Assembly (NCBI GenBank): GCA_037951105.1 | Contig: JBAMJV010007513.1 | Location: 1-64,000, forward strand | DNA length: 64,000 nt | Origin: Echinarachnius parma | Taxonomy: Eukaryota; Echinodermata; Echinoidea; Clypeasteroida; Echinarachniidae | Reading direction: 5' to 3' | Shown here: positions 50,397-59,714 of the stretch, piece after piece | How the letters are laid out: the number at the start of each line of letters is the position of its first letter | How positions within the stretch are numbered: the first letter of the stretch is position 1 | Notes under the pieces: generated by a model | Databases searched by the model: none | Seen by the model: only the letters and a program-made list of their open reading frames with translations | What the model was told of the DNA's origin: nothing | Program-made: the position numbers and the translations under genes

Positions 50397-52998
50397 TAGT
50401 AGTAGTGGAAGAAGAAGAAGTATTAAATGTAGTAGTCGTACGTGGTAGTAGTATTACAAGTAGTAGTCTTTAAAGTAGCAGTATTAGTGTTTGTTAACTA
50501 TCGGACATCGTCTGCTAATGACGTCACAGTATTTCAGCTGGTTTCGGCGGGACTTTTGATGCCATAATGGGCTTACGAATTACCACTATTTCATTGATGA
50601 TAACTCCTTAATAACAATGTTTTGAAACATTTACTTGTAATATTCGTGTTATGGATTATGTATGAAATATGGAAATATGAGCTGAATCTGAATTAAAAAT
50701 CAATAAAATTATACTTTAATAAGACAAATTGTTTTTTGTAATTTCATGTTGATAGGAGCAAGTGCAGCAAAGGCGGCTCAACCCGATAGTCAGCCGCAGA
50801 AGCCAAATCCCATGATCCAGGAAATCTTGCAAGAAGTCAGCGGGCTCTCCGTCAAAGAAATGAAACTCATGGTAATGGTATGGAAGTAGCTACATGGGCG
50901 TAGGGGCACATTTTTTTCCAGGCAGTCTGAGGTCTTCTGCCTAAACAATTATCCTCGCCTATTTCATGCCTGAAATCATACGTCTTTTTAATGGTTTTGT
51001 CCAAAAAGGTAACTATTTTTGCACGAATATAAAACGTTTTTTCCAGAAAATGACGTAAAATTAGTCTGCCCGAATATGGCATTATTTTACCCCTAATGTG
51101 ACATGGATTTGCCCGAATAAGAAATTGTTTTGCCGGATTATGACATGTTTTCTCCCGAATATGGCAAGGCTTGCCCCGAATTTGATCTGATTTCTGCCAT
51201 GAGCTGCTTTTTGCAAGTCAGATGCGCATCGGGGAAATCAAATTAAATGATTTAAGGGTATTTTGTTATATATTGATGAAAGGAATAACATAGGTGGTTA
51301 ATTTTAGGCTTAGTAGGACATGACTTTGTTGTCAGAATTCGTTCTAAGCCTGAAATCAACCACCTAATTATTCCTTTCAGTTTCAGCGATAACACAATAT
51401 ATGTGGCCAATCTTTTGAATAATTGAAGACACCTGGCAGCGATTAATTTCACGTCGATATAATATCACTCTCTATATATTATCTAGTCGTCTCTTAAGAT
51501 GTATGCTTCTTTTTTTTAAACACTAACACAGACGAAACTTCAGGATGTGGTGAACATTGCCCCTACCATCGGTAAATCCCAAGACTCCTTGGAGAACCGA
51601 TTCCATTGCCGACAGTGTGATGCACTCGTCTGCCGATCATCCGACATCCGAATCGTTCCCGGTGGTCACCACGTGGTGGTCGATCATGACATCCTAACCA
51701 AGATTGACGTCAGACCTTCCGACGTCGCGAAAGACAAGAAGGCGGGCAAGCGATGGGGGTCCATAGAGCACACGGGACATGATGTCTGCTGTAAGGTATG
51801 CGGAACTAAATGGGGAAGCGTCCTCGGGTGCCGCAGCCGCAGTGGAGAAGCAGGAGCAGGGACAAGTGAAGTGGCAGCCATGATCATGACAAAAGTAGAG
51901 GAAGCTAGGGCAAGGGCAGCTAGGGCAGGAACTGGGGCAGATAACCCAAAGAAAGATAGGCCAGGGGTAGAGGCAACTAGGTCAGGGAATGGCGCAGCTA
52001 GTCAAGACACAGGGATAGTGGCAAAGGACGGGGCAACCAGGCCAGGCGCAAAGTCAGCTGGTGATGGGGCTGGAATAGTAACAGGGGCAGGGGCAGGGGC
52101 CGATAACCCAGGGAAAGACAGGCCAGGGGCAGAGGCAACTAGGTCAGGGAATGGCGCGCCCATTGAAGGCACAGGGGGAGTGGAAAAGGACGGGGCAACC
52201 ACGTCAGGGGCAGAGTCAGCTGGTGATAGGGCAGGAATCGTAACAGGGGCGGGGGCAGAGGCAGATAACCCAGGAAAAGACAGGCCAGGGGCAGAGGCAA
52301 CTAGGTCAGGGAATGGCGCACCCATTGAAGGCACAGGGGGAGTGGAAAAGGACGGGGCAACCACGTCAGGGGCAGAGTCAGCTGGTGATAGGGCAGGAAT
52401 CGTAACAGGGGCGGGGGCAGAGGCAGATAACCCAGGAAAAGATAGGCCAGGGGCAGAGGCAACTAGACCAGGGAATGGCGCACCCAGTGAAGGCACTGGG
52501 ATAGTTGCAAAGGAGGGGGAAACCAGGCCAGGCGAAGATTTAGCTGGTGATGGGGCAGGAGTAGTGGCAGGGGCAGGGGCAGCTAGGGCAAGGGTAGAGG
52601 CAGGTAAGCCGGAGGAAAACGCAGATAGGTCAGGAGAATCTAGTCCGGGGGCAGGCGTAACTAGGCCAAGGACAGTTAGGCCAAAAACAGGCGCAAGTAA
52701 GCCAGGGCCTGACGCAGCTAATACAGGGACAGGAATAGTGGCCCAAACATCGACAACTGGGACAGGAGCTGACTCAGCTAGACCAGGCGCAAAGGCAGCT
52801 AGTGCATATAATATAAAGGCATCTAGGACAGGAGCAGGCGCTGTTAGGGCAGGGACAGAAGCGCTAATTGCCATCTCGCCAAGGAACCTGCGCATGAAGA
52901 ATGAGGCAAACACGCCCAAATCCTTCACCAAGTGGCGTGATCTTCCCTTCACCTTCGCGGTGGCGACAACATCAAAAGCGGCGTTCAGAGTGGAGTAA
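40014..52998 (+). CDS. Gene C: RLR-derived protein, two Death domains, P-loop-less Hel1 remnant, C-terminal domain with a large repeat insert
   Basis: Nine coding exons: 40014-40061, 42676-43015, 43716-44021, 44935-45146, 45887-46129, 47001-47063, 50051-50207, 50756-50871, 51532-52998; 983 residues if all are joined, with consistent phases and no stop. Order as in gene B: leader MDEIIDEIEMDALLLQ, Death 1, Death 2, Hel1 remnant with [10 protein letters not shown] but RIIVTPLGDMDSKLLV in the Walker A position, motif III replaced by GLTTFAG, linker, C-terminal domain. Hel2i and Hel2 are absent. The last exon is much longer than in gene B because of an Ala/Gly-rich insert with four 54-residue repeats. 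The gene spans 13 kb because its introns took in transposons, including a 2.2 kb TA-flanked element. Splice acceptors are CAG or TAG throughout. Confidence 0.85.
40573..40805. mobile_element. Palindromic MITE, TGCCCGGCGCAGAC termini (copy 2)
   Basis: Same family as 22865-23092, opposite orientation, inserted in gene C intron 1. A CCGTCCGT microsatellite follows at about 40818-40860. Confidence 0.75.
40880..41780. repeat. Six-copy satellite-like tandem repeat, about 158 bp unit
   Basis: CTTTCCAACCCTGCAT recurs at about 40883, 41041, 41200, 41357, 41517 and 41677. Each unit also holds GGGGTCAAAGGTCA and GAGTCTATTAGGGTT. It lies within gene C intron 1. Confidence 0.9.
41935..42304. mobile_element. 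MITE of the AAAGGGGTAGTACAG family (partial, inverted)
   Basis: Ends CTCAACTATCCCTTTAA; the left terminus is not clear. Shares the AAAGCACCCTCTTG and TTCGAGCATGGTAGAGTTAT segments with 56170-56642. Confidence 0.55.
42676..43015 (+). other. Gene C Death domain 1 (exon 2)
   Basis: Longer at the 5' side than in B and D, beginning VICGMQNMPNMAYK. The core reads YFEMGKRLGFDSKYLKL, a LTRWR segment and a ARAFLSDILSQVDLASAY segment. Less similar to exon 2 of B and D than those are to each other. Confidence 0.8.
43440..43545. repeat. (AC)n/(CG)-interrupted microsatellite
   Basis: ACACAC tracts with GCACGC interruptions in gene C intron 2. Confidence 0.85.
43716..44021 (+). other. Gene C Death domain 2 (exon 3)
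   Basis: Same length and phases as gene B exon 3. Contains YWVIGSTLGIGLDVLDNML, KILRLWRSS and a GDDVRCVLVEMLIDRGLFDD segment. Confidence 0.85.
44656..44772. mobile_element. Small foldback with CACGGGCGTAG ends
   Basis: CACACGGGCGTAG at the left and CTACGCCCGTGGG at the right, with ATTCAAGTGGGGGG-type arms. In gene C intron 3. Confidence 0.65.
45518..45691. mobile_element. Hairpin MITE, GACCCCGTTTACAGTG termini
   Basis: Inverted ends GACCCCGTTTACAGTG and CACTGTAAACGGGGTC; internal GGCCGAGCCGCGGCTCGGCC palindrome occurs twice around a poly-C tract. It sits inside an outer inverted pair (about 45330 and 45722). Confidence 0.75.
47639..49848. mobile_element. 2.2 kb TA-flanked non-autonomous DNA transposon in gene C intron 6
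   Basis: Termini CACACTAAGAAAAAATGG and CCATTTTTTCTTAGTGTG are inverted and flanked by TA on both sides (47637-47638, 49849-49850), as expected for a Tc1/mariner-type TA target duplication. The interior contains GGTGCAA/TTGCACC blocks near both ends and a roughly 350-bp internal duplication (about 48680-49020 and 49230-49570). No transposase frame. Confidence 0.75.
50220..50400. repeat. (TAG)n microsatellite in gene C intron 7
   Basis: Long AGT/TAG triplet tract with few interruptions; the polyserine frame is an artefact. Same intron as the gene B tract. Confidence 0.95.
51532..52998 (+). other. Gene C C-terminal regulatory domain split by a 340-residue insert
   Basis: Zinc-site halves HCRQCDALVC and CCKVCGTKWGSVLGC, with [12 protein letters not shown] between them, are followed by the insert (about 51841-52860) and then by LIAISPRNLRMKN and TKWRDLPFTF. 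The insert is Ala, Gly, Thr, Arg and Asp rich, with motifs such as GIVTGAGAG, GKDRPGAEATRSGNGA and GATTSGAESAGD. The flanking domain halves align with gene A without gaps, so the insert lies in one loop. Confidence 0.88.
51941..52588 (+). repeat. Coding minisatellite, four 162-bp units
   Basis: ATAACCCA-type unit starts occur at 51941, 52103, 52265 and 52427, exactly 162 bases (54 codons) apart. Units 2 and 3 are nearly identical; units 1 and 4 are more diverged. The spacing keeps the frame. Confidence 0.9.
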
Positions 52999-53565
52999 CT
53001 CTTAAAAGGGATCTAGTAATATTGTCAAAACTCACACAAATTAGAGCGGTTCTTACATAGCTCATTGTATTAATTTTACCAATAGAAGCATGGAACAGCT
53101 TCGGTTTTCCAAATTTCTCTTTCGTTATAAAGATATATACGATTGAAGTGTTCAGATTTATAATTATCTACTGGAAAATAATAACTGTGTACAAAGTCAG
53201 TGCACTGAGATAGCGAATATAACATTGCATGTTCGCTCATTAGGCCTACTTGGTCATGTGACATTCATTTACCGTCTGATATTAACACATCACTCAGTGG
53301 ACATAATACATAATCAGATCACGTACACTTGTTATCAACTATTTGCCAGTTTTTACAAATTTTAACAAAGTTACTAGATTACTTTAAATGGGCTATTCAT
53401 CGTGAGTCGCATAGCTTGAGGTTATAGAAGAAGGGGTATTATGCTCATCGTTATTATGACAGTAAATGGAAGAACTCATATTTCTTTTTGGTCTTTATCA
53501 ATACACTGTGGGCATATTTGGGCATATACTGTACCCTCATGGATAAACTGCGTGCCATATTAGTT

Positions 53566-54098
53566 ATACAGGGTGGCCCTAAAAAACGGAACGGGGCACT
53601 TCCAAAAAATAGAGTTACAAAATAATCATGTCCATCGGATAGGGTGTCTTTTTCAATGAAAGACAATACCAAGAACAGTCATTTTGGTCGTGTAGTGTTT
53701 GTTTTAGGGCGCTGTTATAGTGTCACCACGTCAGGTTCCCTTTTTTTTTCTTCAATTTTTACCAAGTCAGTGCTTGATAAATCGCACTTACTGCCCTTCA
53801 TAGCATCGAACAACGAGCGGTACGATCATGATTGTTAGTGTGCATTCAGCTGTGTGCCGAGAGAATTGGCATAGTTGTTCGATGCTATGACGGGCAGGAA
53901 GTGCGATTTATCAGGCAATGTGACTTGGTAAAAAAGGACAAAAATGGGAACCTGACATGGACGTCCTACAACAAAAACTACTCGTCCAAAATGTTCTTGG
54001 TATCGTTTTTCATTGGAAAGGATAGATCCGATGGACATAACCATTTTGTTACTATATTTTGAAAAGTGCCCCGTTCTTTTTTTTTTTTTTTTTTTTTG
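53566..54098. mobile_element. Foldback element downstream of gene C
   Basis: AAACGGAACGGGGCACTT at the left pairs with AAGTGCCCCGTTCTTTTT near 54064; arms meet around 53820-53870, sharing ATAGCATCGAACAA and GCACTTxCTGCCC. The TACAGGGTGG start resembles the 9600-10211 element. Confidence 0.7.
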
Positions 54099-54694
54099 GC
54101 TACACATCTATAATATGTTCACATAAAGTGTAACAGATTGATTAATTTGTCTATATCAAAGGTTTTGGAAAATGATTATGACCAACAGCAAGATTATAAT
54201 TGTTTTAAGCATGTTTTACTTGATTAAATGCTATAATGAAATATAACCTTTAAAAGTCTTCGAAAGTATCTAAAAATAAAGGACTCATCTAGGCGCTGAA
54301 AACGCGTTGATGAGTATTACCACATCTATAGAACTATAAAAAGAAAATGAAAGTGGGTGAAATGTACATATCTTGCTCTGTAACGTACTGGCATAGGCGC
54401 CGGAAGTGGGGGGCAGGGGGGCGGCCACCCCCCCCCCCCCCCCCCCCCATCCAAAAAGTGGGGGGGCAAAACGCAATTTTGCCCCCCAAAAAGCCCCCCC
54501 CCCCTCAAAAAAAAAAAAAGAGTGGGAAAGACACAATCAAATGTATGAGCTTACGTTTAAAAGTTTATACATCCATTTTCAATTTTCGCTGCGCGCTTCG
54601 CGCGCGAACAGATTATCTCAGTTTGTTGTAAACATCTGATGAGAGCATAGACATTTTATTATTTTTTTGTTTAACTCTGATTCAAAATTTCCTT

Positions 54695-55850
54695 CACAGG
54701 TATGGCATGCAGTGCATCATATTGCACCATTTCAAGTATATACATGCAAAATATTCCCCGTGGGAGGGGGATACCCCCTCCCAAACCCTTCCCCTCTGGC
54801 TCTGTCCAAGCCCTCGGTCGCTTCGCTCCCTCGGGATTCATTATTGGCTGTAGGCCATCTTGTTGGATCATACATGCGCTATATGGGTTATGTTGGAACT
54901 GTGTATGACACTAAATACAATATTTATGTGTGAGTTTGGGTGCATATTTATTAGTACGCCAATTATTTGTTTACTTTGTGAAAAATATATCAAATCATAA
55001 CACGCTTTCCCAGATACAGTTAATCTTAAGCCCGAATGTCCTATCTAGGTATGCAACAGATTGCACAATTTCAAGTCCATAAATGCAAAATCTTTTTTTA
55101 CCTTGGGAGGGGGATACCCCCTCCCAAACCCTCCCCCTCCCTCCCTGCCCCAGCCCTCAGGCGCTTCACTCCCTCGGGACTCATTATTGGCTGCGTGTTG
55201 TTGAATCATACATAATGTTGCATATTTATGGTTTATGTTGTGTGTGTGCTTTGGGGTACATATTTATTAGTGCGTCAATTATTTGTTTACTTTGTGAAAA
55301 ATATATCAAATCATAACACGCTTTCCCAGATACAGTTAATCTTAAGCCCGAATGTCCTATCTAGGTATGCAACAGATTGCACAATTTCAAGTCCATAAAT
55401 GCAAAATCTTTTTAACCTTGGGAGGGGGATACCCCCTCCCAAACCCTCCCCCTCCCTCCCTGCCCCAGCCCTCAGGCGCTTCGCTCCCTCGGGACTCACT
55501 ATTGGCTGCGTGTTGTTGAATCATACATAATGTTGCATATTTATGGTTTATGTTGTGTGTGTGCTTTGGGGTACATATTTATTACTGTGTCAATTATTTG
55601 TTTTCTACGTGAGAAATATATTAAAACTTCCTGGTCGATCAAATCATATCACGCTTTCCCAAATACAGCCGAAATTTCCTATCTAGGTATGCACCAGATT
55701 GCAAAATTTCAGGTCCAAAAATGCAAAAGCTCCCTACCGTGGGAGGGGGGACACCCCCCTCCCACACCCTCCCCCCGCTCAGTCGCTTCGCTCCCTCGCA
55801 ATGTCTCACTCTCCCATCTACCGTAGCTCAAAGTTGGCAATCCAGAGTGT
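54695..55850. repeat. Tandem repeat, about 315 bp unit, 3.5 copies
   Basis: Units start near 54699, 55054, 55364 and 55686 with AGGTATGCAACAGATTGCA. Each contains GGGAGGGGGATACCCCCTCCC and a GCTTCGCTCCCTCGGGA segment. Proline-rich frames across it are artefacts. Confidence 0.8.
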
Positions 55851-56169
55851 GGTTGGGCATGAACCCCTACACACACAAATTGTGAGCCCCCTTGGGGTTT
55901 TGCCCCCCCCCCCCCCCCCCAATCCAAAACTGCTTCCGGCGCGCCTGCGTACTGGGTATATATTGTGTCTTCTTCCATGTCTTCGATGGTTAAAACGGAC
56001 AAATTTGTCACAAGAAAAACATACCATGTTGTAAATATTATCAGTAGCATTATGATTTATACAAGAAATAATGTATTTTAATTCTTTAATCATGTTACTG
56101 TATACCAGTATAATTGATTCTTATCGCAATAATATTTAGTTTTACTTTAGAAATGATTTGATGTGACCT

Positions 56170-56642
56170 TAATTAAATGTTGGTACAGAGGGCGCTGCAC
56201 GAAATAATTGTGTTGTGAGGTAATGAAAAACTGAGTGTAAAATGTGAAAGAGCATACATTTTTAATGGCGGAAAAAACTTTATTTGATCAAAATCGGTTC
56301 AGTAACGGCTGAAATAGCAATAAATATATCCGATCGGAATAAAAAGGGCCCAGATTTATTCGATGATTTAAAAGATGTTTTTAAATAGTTGTTGATGATC
56401 TCTCTATCTTATAATCATTTCAACAAAACATCACATGCATAATTTTGTATGAAAAATTATTGAAACCAATGCTTTTTTACAGAGCGCCCTCTTGTGTTTG
56501 AATGATAGCAGGCTTTTTAATTAGTCGTTTGTAATTTTCTATACCTTTCGAGCATGGTAGAGTTATAACTATTCGTTTGTAGTGTTATTGTGCAGGTTTT
56601 TATAAAGCTCAGCCTTACTTAAACTGTACTACCCCTTTAAAT
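56170..56642. mobile_element. MITE of the AAAGGGGTAGTACAG family (copy 4, inverted)
   Basis: Begins TTAATTAAATGTTGGTACAG with GAGGGCGC next and ends AAACTGTACTACCCCTTTAA. Confidence 0.7.
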
Positions 56643-57960
56643 TATTACTTGTATTTTTTATGAGATATGAAAGAACATTATTTAGTTCAATTAAAATTTA
56701 CAAATCATATCTCATGAAAATACGATGCTAAAAGAACAACTATAGAATACACCAAAATATACAAAAATATTCGTAAAATACAGATTATGAGAATGAGATT
56801 AAATGTGATATAATCCTTAATTTAGTAAAACTATAATCAGATGTTTATGTTTGTTATGAAGATATATTGTAATTGTGGTTTAGTGTGGTTTAGTGTAGTT
56901 TAGTCAGAAATCAATACAAAATGATACATCGCGAGCATTGACAATAACATTGAAACCAAATAAATGACAACTTAATTGTATACATATTATATATTATTTG
57001 TTATCATATTGCTTTTAATAAATATGCAATGTACGTACACCGGGGGAGGTGGGGGTGGGGGTGGGTACTCGAATTATCTTTTGGCGGAGTGTCCCTCAGC
57101 CAAATTCATAACGGGGGTCTAGGAGCGGCAATTGTTATTGAATTATAGTCTCTAGAGCGGCCATGTGGGTATCGTTTACTTATAGGTGTACAGAGCTGCC
57201 TTTTGAAAGAAAAATAAGACCCTTGAGAGTGCGAATCGGCTCCGAAAGGGGGGATCTTCAAAGCGGTACCCCCCCCCCCGGCACATACATGCCATACATA
57301 TACATTATATATAAACAAAGCATTTTAAATCAGTCAAACCACGTATAGCTGATTTGTTTTCTTCTTCTTCTTCAAAGTAGTGTACAATTTACTGTTGCCA
57401 CTAATTTAGTGTGAATTTTTCAGATTTGTTTTAAATAGAATTGATAAAGTTATGAGTATTGAATTGTATGAAATATTCTGGTGCGCAGCGAACAGAATTA
57501 ATGAGCAGAGTGTTGCTTCAATACGACTACTGAAATTATTGTCCCACGATTTAGGCTATTCATTACCAGTGCATTGTTTGTATTCATTCATTCGTTCGTC
57601 GTTCAGTAAACTAAAATCATCGTATAATTTATGTATGGTATGATACAAAAATGATGCATTACACATATTGATTTGTTTGTCGGTTATCATGTCTTCCTAC
57701 TCCACTCTATTTTATCTGTCCATTTAAAAAACCTTTTCAACGAAGAAAATAAAGGAAATATCATAATTATTGAGTTTGAATTTTTCGGATTGTTTGTTGT
57801 TTGTTTGTTGAATAGAATTTCCGTCCAGTACATCAACAATCATGTCACTTAATCTGACTATTCATCATGAAGTACATACATTTTTTAAATCATGATATTG
57901 ATATCAACAATCATGCCTGCAATTAATATCAGTCACATAATATGCACACAATATAAATAT
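56643..57960. other. Gene C distal 3' flank, no gene seen
   Basis: AT-rich. 57312-57355 and 57793-57870 match the gene B 3' flank. A poly-G/C element is near 57040-57290. Confidence 0.5.
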
Positions 57961-57974
57961 ATTTCACCTAACGT

Positions 57975-58890
57975 TCACAGTATTCCATCATCATCATCAG
58001 CAGCATCAGTAACATTATCATCATCATCACCACCACCCCACCATGCGCCTCATCCTCAGCAGCAGCATCATCATCATCAGTGGCGTAATGAGCAGAAACT
58101 TTTTTTTGCGCGGGAGCAAAGCGACTGAGCGGGGAAGGGAGGAATGTTCCCACACCCACGGTAAGGAGCTTTTGCACTTTTTGTTATACTTGAAACTGTG
58201 CATACCTAGGCAGGAAATTCGGAATTGACGCCATGTACTATATGTGGATGTTTGATTTGTTTTTGTTGTTGGGGGGGGGGGGGGGGGTGGTAACAGCCCT
58301 AATCACCCCCACCAGTACGCCAATGATATATCATCATCTCCATAACCATCATTATCATCATGAACATAATCATCAGTCATCATCATCATCATTTACATCT
58401 TCATCTTCATCAACATCATTATTATCCTGAACATCATCATCATGATCATTATAATCATCGTCATCATAATTGACACCATCATCAACAGCATCATCATACC
58501 CACCACCATCATCATCATCATCAACAGCAGCAGCAACAACATTATCATCATCATCATCACCCCACCACCATCATCGTCGTCACCATCATTATTATCATCA
58601 TCACCAGCTGCACCAGCATCTTCACCACCACCATCCTTATCATCATGAATATAATCATCAATCATCATTGTCATCATCATCTACATCTTCATCAATCATC
58701 GTCGTCAACAACAACAATATCATCATCATCATTATGAGCATAATCATCAGTTATCATCATCTTCATCACTACCCATTATTATCAATAATCATCCATCATC
58801 ACCACTACCACTATCATTATCATAATGAATATAATTATCACTCAGCATCATCATCATTTTCATCATAATCATAATCATCATTACCGTCAT
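57975..58890. repeat. (ATC)n-rich triplet region
   Basis: Nearly continuous CATCAT/CACCAC/CAGCAG triplets, interrupted by a poly-G element at about 58225-58320. Ser, His, Met and Asp frames are artefacts. Confidence 0.9.
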
Positions 58891-58974
58891 CATCATAACT
58901 ACGAAACAAAACATACTAATATTTAAATGTCTTTTGAGTTTCATTCGTAATAATTATGGAATATGATCTGGAAA

Positions 58975-59279
58975 AATGTATAGAAAATAAACTAATTTAA
59001 CTTGGGTCTTTAACCGCTGGGAATCGGCCCAGTGTTGGGAATCCCCAGTGTTAGTGACGTCATTTATGATGGCTTGTCTCCTATATAAGCAACGAAACCA
59101 TGGACTGGGGTGAGTTAGTATCGGGCTAGCTATTAGAACACATTCGTATGAATACCTCGTTGGACATACATGTCGTAATGGAGGATCGCATAATCATAGC
59201 CGATGGGTGCAGTGGTTGCAGGCTTATCTAATGATTATCATTATTTTTTGAGAAGGAGAAATACATACCAACAACAACA
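58975..59279 (+). promoter_or_regulatory. Gene D promoter: kappaB-CRE module and TATA box
   Basis: GGGAATCCCC at 59037-59046 and TGACGTCA at 59055-59062 with an 8-base gap, followed 19 bases later by CTATATAAGC (TATA box about 59082-59089). The start site is expected near 59115. The only clear TATA box among the RLR promoters here. Confidence 0.7.
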
Positions 59280-59673
59280 ATGGAGTTGGTAATGGATCAG
59301 GTAAGGTGATTCTTCAGCGCACTCCGCTGATAGTTGTATATAGGTAGATACAGGTAGAGAAATCGTTAAATGGACACATAATAATCCTAGATTATTATAT
59401 AATCTTATATATTTATATTTAAATAATTACAAAGAATAATCATAAATGATTCCCTTTTGTCATTTGGAGGAGCCAAGGGAGGAACATTGTTTAAAGCAAC
59501 GCTATATGTCTTTCTTTTCAATAATTTATGATTATTCGTTTCAATTATTTAAAATATAGGAAGAGGCCGAAGCTGTATGTATTGGTCCACTTTTCGCTTA
59601 TATATTTATATTTATATAGTTGTTATATTGCCTTATTCATCAGGGTGGACCATGAAAATTGATATTAATATGT

Positions 59674-59714
<41 letters not shown>

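Noticed and set aside
50087-50473. Polyserine protein
   Set aside because: First part is gene C exon 7; the rest is a TAG/AGT microsatellite in the intron.
54285-54631. Proline/glycine frames on both strands
   Set aside because: Homopolymer C/G tracts; no stable coding signal.
55709-56050. 113-codon minus-strand frame
   Set aside because: Runs through the 315-bp repeat and a poly-C element.
57975-58890. CRISPR-like or coding array
   Set aside because: ATC triplet repeat without fixed spacers; eukaryotic context.
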